This document shows, one piece after another, positions 1 through 9,975 of a stretch of DNA of 64,000 nucleotides. The notes under the pieces were generated by a model. That model saw only the letters and a list, made by a program, of their open reading frames with translations, had not been told where the DNA came from and searched no databases. The DNA is taken from contig NW_003109579.1 of the NCBI RefSeq assembly GCF_000003605.2, positions 45,955 through 109,954 of the forward strand, in the 5' to 3' direction. The position numbers and the translations under genes were made by a program. The DNA comes from Saccoglossus kowalevskii. Taxonomy: Eukaryota; Hemichordata; Enteropneusta; Harrimaniidae. Every line of letters starts with the position of its first letter. Position 1 is the stretch's first letter.

Positions 1-112
1 GTAGTGTTCTGTAGTTGCAGGAGTGTTCTGTATTTGCTGTAGTGTTCTGTATTTAATATAGTGTTCTTTATTTGATGTAGTGTTCTGTATTGACTATAGT
101 GTTCTGTATTTG
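1..112. repeat. Minisatellite, about 20-bp unit
   Basis: About five to six imperfect copies of a unit close to AGTGTTCTGTATTTGATGT run from the window edge to about 112. The array probably continues to the left. It lies downstream of the last visible exon of gene A, so it is most likely intronic. No coding potential is claimed. Confidence 0.75.
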
Positions 113-398
113 TGTCTAAGAAACACTGCATTGGATGTTCGAATCTTGAGAGATGAAAGCCGGGAGAAGATGACATATTATCCTCTAGTGGCCAAGACAT
201 CTTTGAGACATGGTAATTGCGTCTCAAATACGCCTGCATAATTAATCACACTGAAAGATTTGCGAGTAAATATACATCCATGGACAGTAATCAAAGTAAT
301 AAGTTATGAGAAAAGCAATCAGAATCAGATTGAATTATACAAAACACAGCGATTTAATTAAAAAAATTAAATCACGACTATTACTTGATATTACTTAC

Positions 399-3300
399 CT
401 ATCGGCATTTGTCATCTCGTTTAGAAATGAACATACAGTATCATTACCCATCTGTAAAATAAGAATGACAGGAAATTTTCTGAAAATAATACTGTATTTA
501 AACTACTCACTACTCATTATTTTACTGAACATATAAGCTTTTCGTCTAACAACAATGTGATACTTAGTTTAATTACCATATTATGGTGGAACGTAATCAA
601 AATATAATCAGAAAATGGCAATGGCGGTGCTGGCTTCAGATTACTCGATATGATATCCGATCCTATTTGTCGATGCCTATAAGAAATGAATACACAAATA
701 TTACACAGTATAGACGTGATTAAACGAATCAAATACATTATCACGTACTTATATAGTAGCTGAAAACATACCCTTCCAAGTTTGTGATTGCATTACTTGG
801 GTTCTTGTACAAAACGTTAGCAATACCAACTGTACTTTCTGTACCTGTATTAAAAATACAAATACATTATCTATATGAATTCATTCATGTAAAAGCATAT
901 ACTACCGGTAATACGTGAGCGGAGCGAAATAATTACTCGATGTAGTCATCAAAAATGATTATGGTAAGTGTAGAGTAATAATATTATGATTGTTTCCCGA
1001 TATGCACTGCGTGTTGTTTAAAATAGTGCAACAATATTTGAATTTTAAAACTGTCGCTATATATTTGGTCTGAGGTTCGATATACAATTAAGAAAAAAAA
1101 AACATTATGTGCCCCACTCCCGCCATAGTCACGTAGTATATATAATTTCAACGCGACCCAGACGTCACGGGCAAGTTCATTTCCAACGAGTTTATTTGGC
1201 CTTCCCTTTTCTCGTTTAACTGCTTTATGTGGAATATTTTTCTTAAATTCGTTCACGCTATACTTAAATAGAACATCGGCAATGCGCCGTAACACTTGTT
1301 CGGGATCCTGAGATGACTAACTAAACTATGTTACCTCTTACCAACGGAAGTGCCATGCACCCACGGGATCTGTAAAATGTTTCATACTGGGGAAGGGGTC
1401 CATTTTTGACATTTTCATTCTTCAAGAGGTCTTATTTCCACATTTTGGGACTAGAAGGTGTCGTATGTTTGCTGTGTTGATATAATGTCTGATATATGAC
1501 AATGACTTTGTAATATTTACCCCCCCCCCTTTAAATTAGTGTATATGTACCTGTGTTATGTTCAGTTGACTATCACTTATGTATTCATAATATACTGAAC
1601 TATACTTGGCAATAAGGAACGGAGACTTCTTGCAAATTTGTTTAATGTGTGGGTTCTCTACACTCTGATCCACCCGCATTTCTACGACTGGGTTTAGCTT
1701 TGCACTGAGTTTGCATGGAAATACTACTGCAGTTAATGTGGGCGCCAATAATGTTTAATTTGTAACGCTAATTTTTTATACTAGTATAAAAACAGAACAT
1801 AAACAGTGTTATCGTAGAACTAATCATATTAATATTACTTTACACTCACTGTGAACACCAATTATGACAATGCCAAATTGTCGCCTGACAAGTTGGCGTA
1901 GGTGGCTATTCTCCCAGGTGGTATCAGTAGAATTGCTTAATGGAATACAATTTATTCTGAGTGCATCATATGATCATAATACCTTGACAAGGAAATTGTA
2001 ATTCTTTTCGATATTCCTTTGTAACCGTATAGGTTGTGGTCAATATATCCTTTTTTATTGATGTGGCCATGCATGGCAATATGTTTGTGTTTGTTGACTA
2101 TTTTATTAGGTTCTTGGACTAAATTAATGTTGGGTATCGATTTACTACTAATTGTGATATAAAAACGGTTTCAAGGTAATTATTGAGTTCATTTCACAGT
2201 TAGTTACTCAATGTGTTGCCGAAAAATACTGTATGAATACATACCACTGTAATCCGCAAACAGACTAGCAGGTACAAATATACGTGAGTCGGAGTCTGTA
2301 TTTGGAAAGCTTGTATCGGATAAGGCGTCGATATCGCGTATTGTATATTCAGTATCTGTAAAACGAGAGATGCGTCAACGTTTCACTTGTGTTCATTGTA
2401 AATTCGAGCAGTCAAAGTGGTTTTAATATTGCAATACTGAAATTCAAAATTCGAGCATATGGAAAAAAGACTGTGCTATTCGTTGCAAGAAAAACTGTTT
2501 ATGCATTTCAGTTATAACTTTAACTGGAGTTGACACAAATTGTGATTTTTATCTTCACTAGACAGATGTCGTTATACATATAGTTATTCACTGCTTATAT
2601 TATACAAATAATCGTGGAAATGATACAACATAATTCATTTCCATAATAAATACATGTAATCAGTTTATAAGGTTATATTATTTGCATGAAATTCGATGTA
2701 TATTAACCATTGTCATACGTACTTATATTATCTCCCATATGTGTAATCGATGTAATGTTATTCACTGTCATGTAATCAATAATATCGTCACCAAAATCAT
2801 CCATGGCGACGATGAGTTGAGTTGCAGTATTATCGTCCACAATCTGAAAACAGAACTTTGCTATTATAGTTTTGTACTCAGTACTTAGTTTGAAGGACTG
2901 ATACCCGATAATCAATTACGTAAAATTACGTAATGTACGTACGAGCACGTTAATAAATACCAAATGATGTTACGTAATACACATGCTTGTCCTCGTTTAC
3001 CTCATTTAATTGTTTCCATTTATCACTGACATTTGAACTCAACATATTATCCAATACAATTACAATATTCTGCAGAAAAAATAAAAACAATTATTGTAAA
3101 ATAAACAATAAATTATAATACTCCCATACATCACTTCATTTATATCTAAGAAAGTTTTCAAAAACATTGTTTTCATATTAATATTTTTTGAAGTTGTGTA
3201 TATACATTTATGCATAATGATGTTTTATTATTATTTTACCTTCCGTTTTTTATACAAAAATAATTCTTAAGCGATAATCGTGACATTTAAAAATTATTAT

Positions 3301-4088
3301 TGAAAAAAACGATCTTTGCAATAAACGAACAATAACGTCCGTTCAAGCTGGAAACATTGAAATTCCTATCCCCTCACCTCGATAAAGTCGTTTCTCTCAG
3401 ATACAGTCAGATCACTGTCAGTCAGGGGATTATTCATTAATAGACTAGCTAGTAGATCTTTACATATCAAGATGTCTCGTGGATATTGTGTGCCAGCAAC
3501 CATGATCTCCTTCAACGCAGTAAGGGTTGTAACAGTTACAGTAGTTGAGTTGTCACTATTAAAATACTGGAAATGAACACCGACACAAAAATGTTTTTTG
3601 AGTCGTGATGATGGAGATTATGTTGCAATTAACGGTTTTTATCCCATTACAAAATAATGTCTCAGATCAATAGTGATGTTAGATGTTACATGTAACTTGA
3701 GTTAATTGGTTTAATATAAAAAAGCGTAATTTGATCAAAGATGCACAATAAACGGAAACACGCAACGGAGTGGCAATTTGACTGTAAACTGTGTGTATGT
3801 TTGTGTACATATTCTGTTACAACTGTTTCTAACAATATGACATTTACGTCTGTTCATGCTCGGAACGTTATAGGAGTCGATACCATGTACCATGCAGAGA
3901 AGCAATACAAAAATCATCTAATAGACAGAGCTATAAATCAATACATTATGATATATATTAATAGGTCTCTATAGCAGCAAAAACCTAATGTATGGAAAGG
4001 AGAATTACCTCATTTACTAAGGACTTCAGTTCGCCACTGACACATGCAGTGTACATGTCTATGGAATCACAATCTTTGCTTCGACCAT
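399..4088 (-). CDS. Gene A: GAIN region and start of GPS (exons 8-15, partial)
   Basis: Exons 4088-4009, 3566-3378, 3069-3001, 2843-2723, 2355-2245, 844-772, 676-577 and 451-399 encode an alpha-helical then beta-rich ectodomain typical of a GAIN module. Examples are the [16 protein letters not shown] helix, the segment TVGIANVLYKN, and the strand ILITFHHNM. The final visible exon holds the first GPS cysteine in MGNDTVCSFLNE. The lengths 189, 69, 121, 111, 73, 100 and 53 nt equal those of gene B; the first differs (80 versus 89). The exon with the GPS tryptophan, CxC and cleavage site is not found in the 398 bases that remain, so it is off the edge or lost. Confidence 0.85.
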
Positions 4089-6050
4089 CTATCAAAAATA
4101 TACGGATGCAAAAAAATGTTTACAAATGCAAAAAAACTTGCGAGATTTAATTATATATGTCGTAAAACTGATGGTTTACTCACAGTCAGGGACTGTGGTT
4201 TACTGTATTTATAATTCCGTTGTACATATTAAATTAACTACGATTTATTACATTTTAGTCTTTCTAAGAAATATATAATTTTAAAGCTGCAACTGAACAT
4301 TTCAATATGTGAATTACGAAACAGTCGCATTAATACTGTCGTGATATTCTGATTTGTATTGAAAGGTGACACAAATATCTTACATGGTGATACGTCTTCT
4401 GTGATAACGTTGGTAGCAGTTGGTGTTTCTGGGTATATCGATGATATGACCGGAGTTGTCGCACCACGCTGTAGCACAGTTGTGACAGCATCTGATACAG
4501 CACTTAGCGAGGTGCTTGATATTGGTTCACTCGTTGTAACAGGAGCAGAAGATAATAATGAAGACGAGGAAGTTGTGACAATTGCTGTTGCATCCTCAGT
4601 TGGGAGTGTTGTAGTGAATGACGTAGACGTTGATAGTGTGTCTTTATTTGTTGGCATTTGTGTTGTGAGTAATAACATATCACAATTCTGACCACTGTAT
4701 TCACTCGTGCAATTACAAAGATATCCACTGTAAGTATTTTCGCATTGGCCACCATTCTGGCATGGTGATGATGAACATAGATCTTTTGCTGGTGAAAAAA
4801 AAAATTGTCATTGTATACACGGGAGTAATGTAGGGTAGTTTGATTCCAGATATCATTTAACATTTTCATGTAATCAAGTAGTGCCACAAATTTTAATATA
4901 TCCATATTATATTATGTTGACAGTCTTATAATACGATGACATAGTTGTATGCTATATCTACTACTTGTAGCTTAAGATGTCACCACCCATATAATATGGT
5001 TCAATTTTTATTACGCTCCATGAACACTTGTATATTACGTTACCTATGAACTTTTATATTTGAGGCACTACATAGAAGGAAAGAAGTTACATTATGATTA
5101 TCATTTTTGTAATTTCCACTGGTTTTAATTTAATTAAACCGTTAACTTAATGCATATGTGAGGCACCGTTTCCCATTCCCCAAACCCACCCTGTCCGATA
5201 ACCCACATTTAGTAAAAAATTCTCATAGATTGCGTAAAGGCCATTTAATTAACCGTATATATTTATATATAGCGATATATCGATGGCCTCAAATTGAATA
5301 ATTTACACATTACTCAATTGCATGTTTAAAGGTATTCATTCAAGGCGATCATTTATGCAAATAATACAGAACGCGTAATGATGCTTCAAATACACTTACA
5401 CAATTTACGATTCCAGTTTGTTTCAAGCTGCAAAAACAAATATGGGGTAAAACAGCATATCAATTTTGTTACCTACACTCACCTATTTCGCATATATAAC
5501 CATAATTTTGACCACAGTTTTTGCTTTCCCATTCACCAAATGATCCATGTTTTAACATAATCACACACTTCCCGTCAATATCACCGTTCTTCCACGGGAT
5601 TACATAACTGGCATCCATGGGCTGGCCTGACCACCATGAATCCGTAGTAGTATTGTATCCAATCCACAAGTTAGTCATATCAACGTATTCCCTGCAAGTG
5701 ACAATTTCACACGTGACCAAACATGCATACAAATCAATAGTATTTTTTTTCGGTAAATATTTGTGGATAAATATAATTACATGTTTTGTGTTGTGAATAG
5801 ACAAATTCATTTCCTTGTCAATTCAATCATTGCTTTTTTGAACAGTTTATTGTTACTTGTACATTTTTTAACATATGTTGTATCACGCACAGCCTTTATA
5901 CAAATACTGCCTATATGACTTTATTCCCGGCGATGCCCCAAGCACAGTGAACATATTTACATATACATTTCAACTCAGGTGTATACATGCCGTGGCATGG
6001 ACAATTATAAATAACGTACCCAAGTCAAAGAACACAAACAAAATACTTAC

Positions 6051-6097
<47 letters not shown>

Positions 6098-8949
6098 CTA
6101 AAAGAAGTATACAAAAACAAAACAATTAACTGACAGGTACACTGCAATACATATTCACCGATATGAGAAAATGACTCCACAGTATACATGATAGTGTTTT
6201 AAATGAGTCTTCACATGTGTCACTCGTCTTATATCTTAATGGTTCCCGTTTTAAACCCGAGGTATACATCGGTCAAGTGACATTGAATATAAATACAAGA
6301 AACTAAGTCAAGTATTGGTTGGCTTCATATGGATCACACATCGAGAGTTTCAATATATCATTGTGCATGTACAGATAAAATGAAATGTATTTTCAAGACC
6401 AAGTCTATTGTTTATAATAAACAATTTCGCTCATTCTATGGAGCATGTCTTTTCTGGTGATGTTTCAGGTCCTTATATATTCGGAACATAGCCATTTTGT
6501 CTGTTTTTATATAACTCATATTTACCGTAATTGTCTAATTGTAGTGTTCATGCCATGTCAGTTTTACTTACATCACGTAGAATACGAACAAATGTTTGTT
6601 CCAGTCTGTTAGGCTAACCAACGTACCATTCCCATCAGTCATGCCTGGACATCGTATGTCCTTAGCATTACGAAAGTTATCACGATTCGAATCTTCAAAC
6701 TTAATACATGTTGTATCATAAGCCAACCACTCTGATGGACACACATCCACAGCAGCTGAAAACAAATAAAACAAATGAACTAAAGAAAAATGCATACACG
6801 ACCATGCGTCGGTATGCCAAATAAATGTGGAATGAAATAGCTATTGTTACTTAGATAAACATTTGAATACATAAATGCGCTGACCTATTTACATATTCTG
6901 ATTCGAACGAAACATGTCTATACATTATGCCAAAAGAATAGAAGCCAATGTATTTGCATATACTATTCGAATAACTAATGACATATTGTTCAGTTTTGTG
7001 AATGGTAGATCGTGAAATATTTAAATCAACTGCATTTTATATTTATTTTGCTCACGACAATTAAAAAGTGTGGAATAATGTTAACAAATCACGTGTAGGA
7101 AAACATAGTTAAACGGGAGTGAAATGAGATATCGTATAATTTATAGTGTTGATAGTTCAGCTTCAATTTAATTTAATTTGAACTTCTAGTAATTAAATTC
7201 ACAAAATCAATGATTTTATTAAGTCCGTAATCTACCATATGGGAGCAATGAAACAACCGTGTTATGGTCGATGATTGAGTAGATGCACACACGTACTTGA
7301 TGGCCTTTTACATACGAAGTTGTGCTCCGGTGTATCACACGAATCAGTATACCAGTTACAGTCGTTGTCAGTATCAACGTAGGCACATAGTTGAGTATCT
7401 GGTTCATTCACTCCCCACTTTGTATATTGGACAACGCTACTGCTAGAATCATATTCAAAAACTGGTGTGGTGGCAGCAGTCGTGTGTATACCCAACCAAA
7501 TTTTGTTGTTATTTGATCTGGTGAGATGCAATTCAAAAAATCGTCAATACGGTATAATATATTACAATATAATGAAAAACGTTTATTTGTTTAAAAAGTT
7601 GTTTGTGGAAACTATTTTTACGCTAATTAAAAATGAAACTGAACTTACACAATACTACATAAATCGTCATTTTCTACTGCTGACGTAATCTCTACCAGAT
7701 AAGCTTCCTTGCTGCGGCAGACATGTTTGGCTTGAGTGAGTGGTGTGTCCTTGTACACCAGAAAGTAACACAGTGATCCATCTGAGCTGTCAACCCAACC
7801 CACAGGACACTCTTAGAAAGGAAATAGAAGATTAAGTCAGTGGAAGGGTAATGATACTTCATCACAGACTGTCATTTCACTAGGGGATCTCTTTCCCAAT
7901 ATATCAATCTATCGAGTACATCCAAGAGATGGAGATATGTTCCCACCACTGCCTCACGCTGATTACAGTCATTTTTTTTGTGAATATTGTATATTCAGTA
8001 TAACTTCTGTGTGAAAATGTGTATATTTAACTCGACTACTAACATTCACACAATATTTCAAATATTATATATGTATATTTGATATATAACAATGTAATTA
8101 CCGGCACCAAAGCTTGATGTAACACAAAGAAAAAGCTGAAAAATAAAATAAATTATTATTCATCTGACATATGCAGTAGAAACGTGTTAGAAAGTGTTAC
8201 GTCCGCGTTCGAATGTTTTTCTTATTCCTTACTGTGTGTCACGTGTGCGTCGCATTTGAACATTTTGTCATCACTATATTATAGGTTAGAATCAATAGAC
8301 CAATGAACTCGTAGTCAATGTGTTTAATATTACTGACATCTTGTTAATATTGCATCGCGAATACAAATGGCTACCTGTATCGTGAGTGACAGTAACAATT
8401 AGCTTTATAATTGCACAGGATATTACGGTGCACGTATATTTATATTTGATATATGGACCTTGCTAAGTGGATGCTGATAATGTTAAGGTCATCGTTTCAT
8501 AACGTATACCGAACGTAAGTGAAACTATTTGGTCAATGTTGCCAAGCAACGGGCAAGCAATAAACTTTTGATGTATTGTTATATACATTTCCTTTTGGCA
8601 CTTTGTAGAAAAAGTGTCCTTGACTGTGCCGTTAAATATCACCTCTAGTGGCAATAATAGAAGTTGTAACTCATTTTTATCTAATTCCAAGTTAATATTA
8701 CACGATAGTAAAATTTCATAACCGGCCAATTAAACCCATCTGATAAAACAAATTTGATTTACATTCGTTGTTTATGTGCCAGAATGTGTTGCTTAACACC
8801 ATGGCTGACTATTATTCAAAATATAGATGTATTACAAACACACATTCGATAAATTCAAAAAGCAATTAATAAGAAACCGTAGCTTAAAACTGGTGTAAAA
8901 ATAAATATATATTACATACCCACAATGCAATAACCAGTTTTACTTCCAT
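399..8949 (-). CDS. Gene A: adhesion GPCR-like receptor, 3' part outside window
   Basis: This is a multi-exon gene read leftwards, with 15 coding exons visible (about 680 residues). Domain order is signal peptide, CTLD, CTLD, EGF, Ser/Thr-rich linker, GAIN region and the first half of the GPS. Exons (high to low): 8949-8920, 8135-8102, 7811-7649, 7517-7297, 6755-6572, 5691-5483, 4788-4384, 4088-4009, 3566-3378, 3069-3001, 2843-2723, 2355-2245, 844-772, 676-577, 451-399. Every junction has GT-AG ends and the reading frame runs through. The remaining GPS and the 7TM region should lie left of position 1; they are inferred from paralogue gene B and are not seen. The likely role is a plasma-membrane sensor that couples lectin/EGF-stalk binding to signalling. 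The start codon is the only ATG that gives a hydrophobic leader spliced in frame. The acceptor before the third exon is AAG, less usual than YAG. Confidence 0.9.
984..1295 (-). CDS. Unrecognised 103-codon ORF in a gene A intron
   Basis: An open frame sits inside the intron between gene A exons 12 and 13. The first 65 or so codons are basic and charged (for example KREKGRPNKLVGN) and look more protein-like than neighbouring chance frames; the rest is AT-rich. I recognise no family. It could be a fragment of an old mobile element or chance. No splice sites link it to gene A, whose own exons join in frame without it. Confidence 0.15.
   Translation of the reverse strand: MLRRIADVLFKYSVNEFKKNIPHKAVKREKGRPNKLVGNELARDVWVALKLYILRDYGGSGAHNVFFFLIVYRTSDQIYSDSFKIQILLHYFKQHAVHIGKQS
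4384..4788 (-). CDS. Gene A: EGF domain plus Ser/Thr-rich linker (exon 7)
   Basis: A single 405-nt exon. Residues about 283-317 form one EGF domain with six cysteines in standard spacing (C-x4-C-x5-C-x8-C-x1-C-x8-C). About 97 residues rich in Thr, Ser, Pro and Val follow, a likely O-glycosylated stalk. The exon ends after one base of a codon (phase 1) at a GTAAGA donor. The linker is 25 codons longer than in gene B and does not align with it, while the EGF half is nearly identical at the DNA level. Confidence 0.9.
5483..6755 (-). CDS. Gene A: second C-type lectin domain (exons 5-6)
   Basis: Exons 6755-6572 and 5691-5483 encode residues about 150-280. The domain begins [15 protein letters not shown], has LVSLTDWNKHLF in helix 2, a WIGYN core and six cysteines ending in YIC. 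The usual EPN/QPD and WND ligands are absent: the corresponding stretches read IPWKNGDIDGKC and EWESKNC. It is therefore a CTLD fold without an evident Ca2+-dependent carbohydrate site, and protein or other ligands are possible. The flanking introns have the same phases as in gene B. Confidence 0.87.
6051..6094. repeat. (AAT)n microsatellite
   Basis: About 14 perfect AAT repeats in the intron between exons 5 and 6 of gene A. Confidence 0.95.
7297..8949 (-). CDS. Gene A: signal peptide and first C-type lectin domain (exons 1-4)
   Basis: Exons 8949-8920 and 8135-8102 encode a leader starting MEVKLVIALW and rich in Leu, Val and Phe, ending before ECPVGW at about residue 22. Exons 7811-7649 and 7517-7297 encode a long-form CTLD (about residues 23-149). 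It has the N-terminal CPVGW hairpin, the CRSKEAYLVEI helix, a WLGI core corresponding to the family WIGL motif, and the final cysteines ending in FVC. At the Ca2+ site an EPD triplet follows KWGVN, but the WND motif is replaced by NWYTDSC, so classical Ca2+-dependent sugar binding is doubtful. The exon lengths 34 and 163 match gene B exactly. Confidence 0.88.
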
Positions 8950-9726
8950 TATGCACAGATCTGGTGGCGATGAGAAAAAAATATGAAAGTGATATTGTAT
9001 CGAAATTATCTTTCCTGGTTATCATAGACGATAGATCAATAAAGCTGAAATACAACTAGATTGTACCCACTCATATTGTCATGCCAATGGGTTGCGATTA
9101 CTTAATTTCTCGAAAAAAAATCATTGTTGTATGTTTGACTAGGATAGTAACTCATCCTAGTTTTGAATGAATAACTTGCTTGACTTGCTGGGTGAAAATT
9201 GATATTCACCAAACGCATGTTTATTTACTAAATTATCTCATGTGAATGTAAACAGCAATAGACGACCGTGTCTTGAACAAGGTACAAGGTTGTACAAGGT
9301 CGCTAATTTCGTTAATAGGTTAATAGATTATCGTGACAATTTAAATGAATTGGCCATGTCCAAATATGACTTTGATTGACAGTTAATTTGCATGGCTAAG
9401 GCCCACAGGGACCAAATTATTTTGTGTAATACTTATTAAAAGTGTTTATTAATATTATACACGCACGGGGAGTACAGCGGGCTAAGTAACGACTAAACTT
9501 GTTATGAATATATACAAATCTTTAGAACTTTTAACAATGAGTATTCATAACAGTAAACAGGAATATCTACATGTTCATGCCATTGTATAAAACATTACCA
9601 AAGCAAATTCAGAAAGTTCAGATTGTAGTATAACAGGAAAATAATACTTCTCTCGAGAACATGGATGTGCTCGCGTTGATTGTCAGTAATGGCATACCGA
9701 ATAGTTAAATGGGGGAGTCATAGCCT
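8950..9726. other. Upstream flank of gene A, no gene seen
   Basis: This AT-rich stretch immediately 5' of the gene A start should contain its promoter and 5' UTR. I see no reliable TATA box or initiator and no open frame with coding character. Confidence 0.5.
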
Positions 9727-9785
9727 ACGCATGCGTCAGATTGCCATAGCGTGTAATTGTTTACAAACAAGCGTCTACCCCTACT
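9727..9785. repeat. Dispersed repeat, copy 1 (partner at 21183-21236)
   Basis: A block of about 55 bp beginning around GCATGCGTCAG and ending GCGTCTACCC is shared at roughly 90% identity with 21183-21236 in the last intron of gene B, in the same orientation. The common core includes GTGTAATTGTTTACAA. It is a piece of an unclassified interspersed family; no terminal repeats or target duplications are clear. Confidence 0.7.
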
Positions 9786-9828
9786 TTAAATCTTCCAAAT
9801 GGTCAATGAATACAATGGCGTTTGGGCA

Positions 9829-9975
9829 CTTAGCACGAACTAATCTTAGCCCGTGCTGAGGATCTGGTCATTATCAGATTTAACCCGTACTTATCGTTTC
9901 TTAGCCCGTTTTCAGCGTTCGCGTATGTTTTTAGCACAGGCAAACGTTTTTGACCTTTTTAGCCCGTGCCAAGGA
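9829..9975. repeat. Decayed cluster of TTAGCCCGT-like words
   Basis: Six variants of TTAGCCCGT or TTAGCACG occur near 9831, 9845, 9879, 9901, 9930 and 9958, spaced 14-34 bp apart, with several followed by TGC or TTC and AG. It looks like an old, eroded tandem array. There is no open frame. Confidence 0.45.

Noticed and set aside
8463-8729. 88-codon frame in the first intron of gene A
   Set aside because: The exons on either side join in frame without it. No domain or splice sites.
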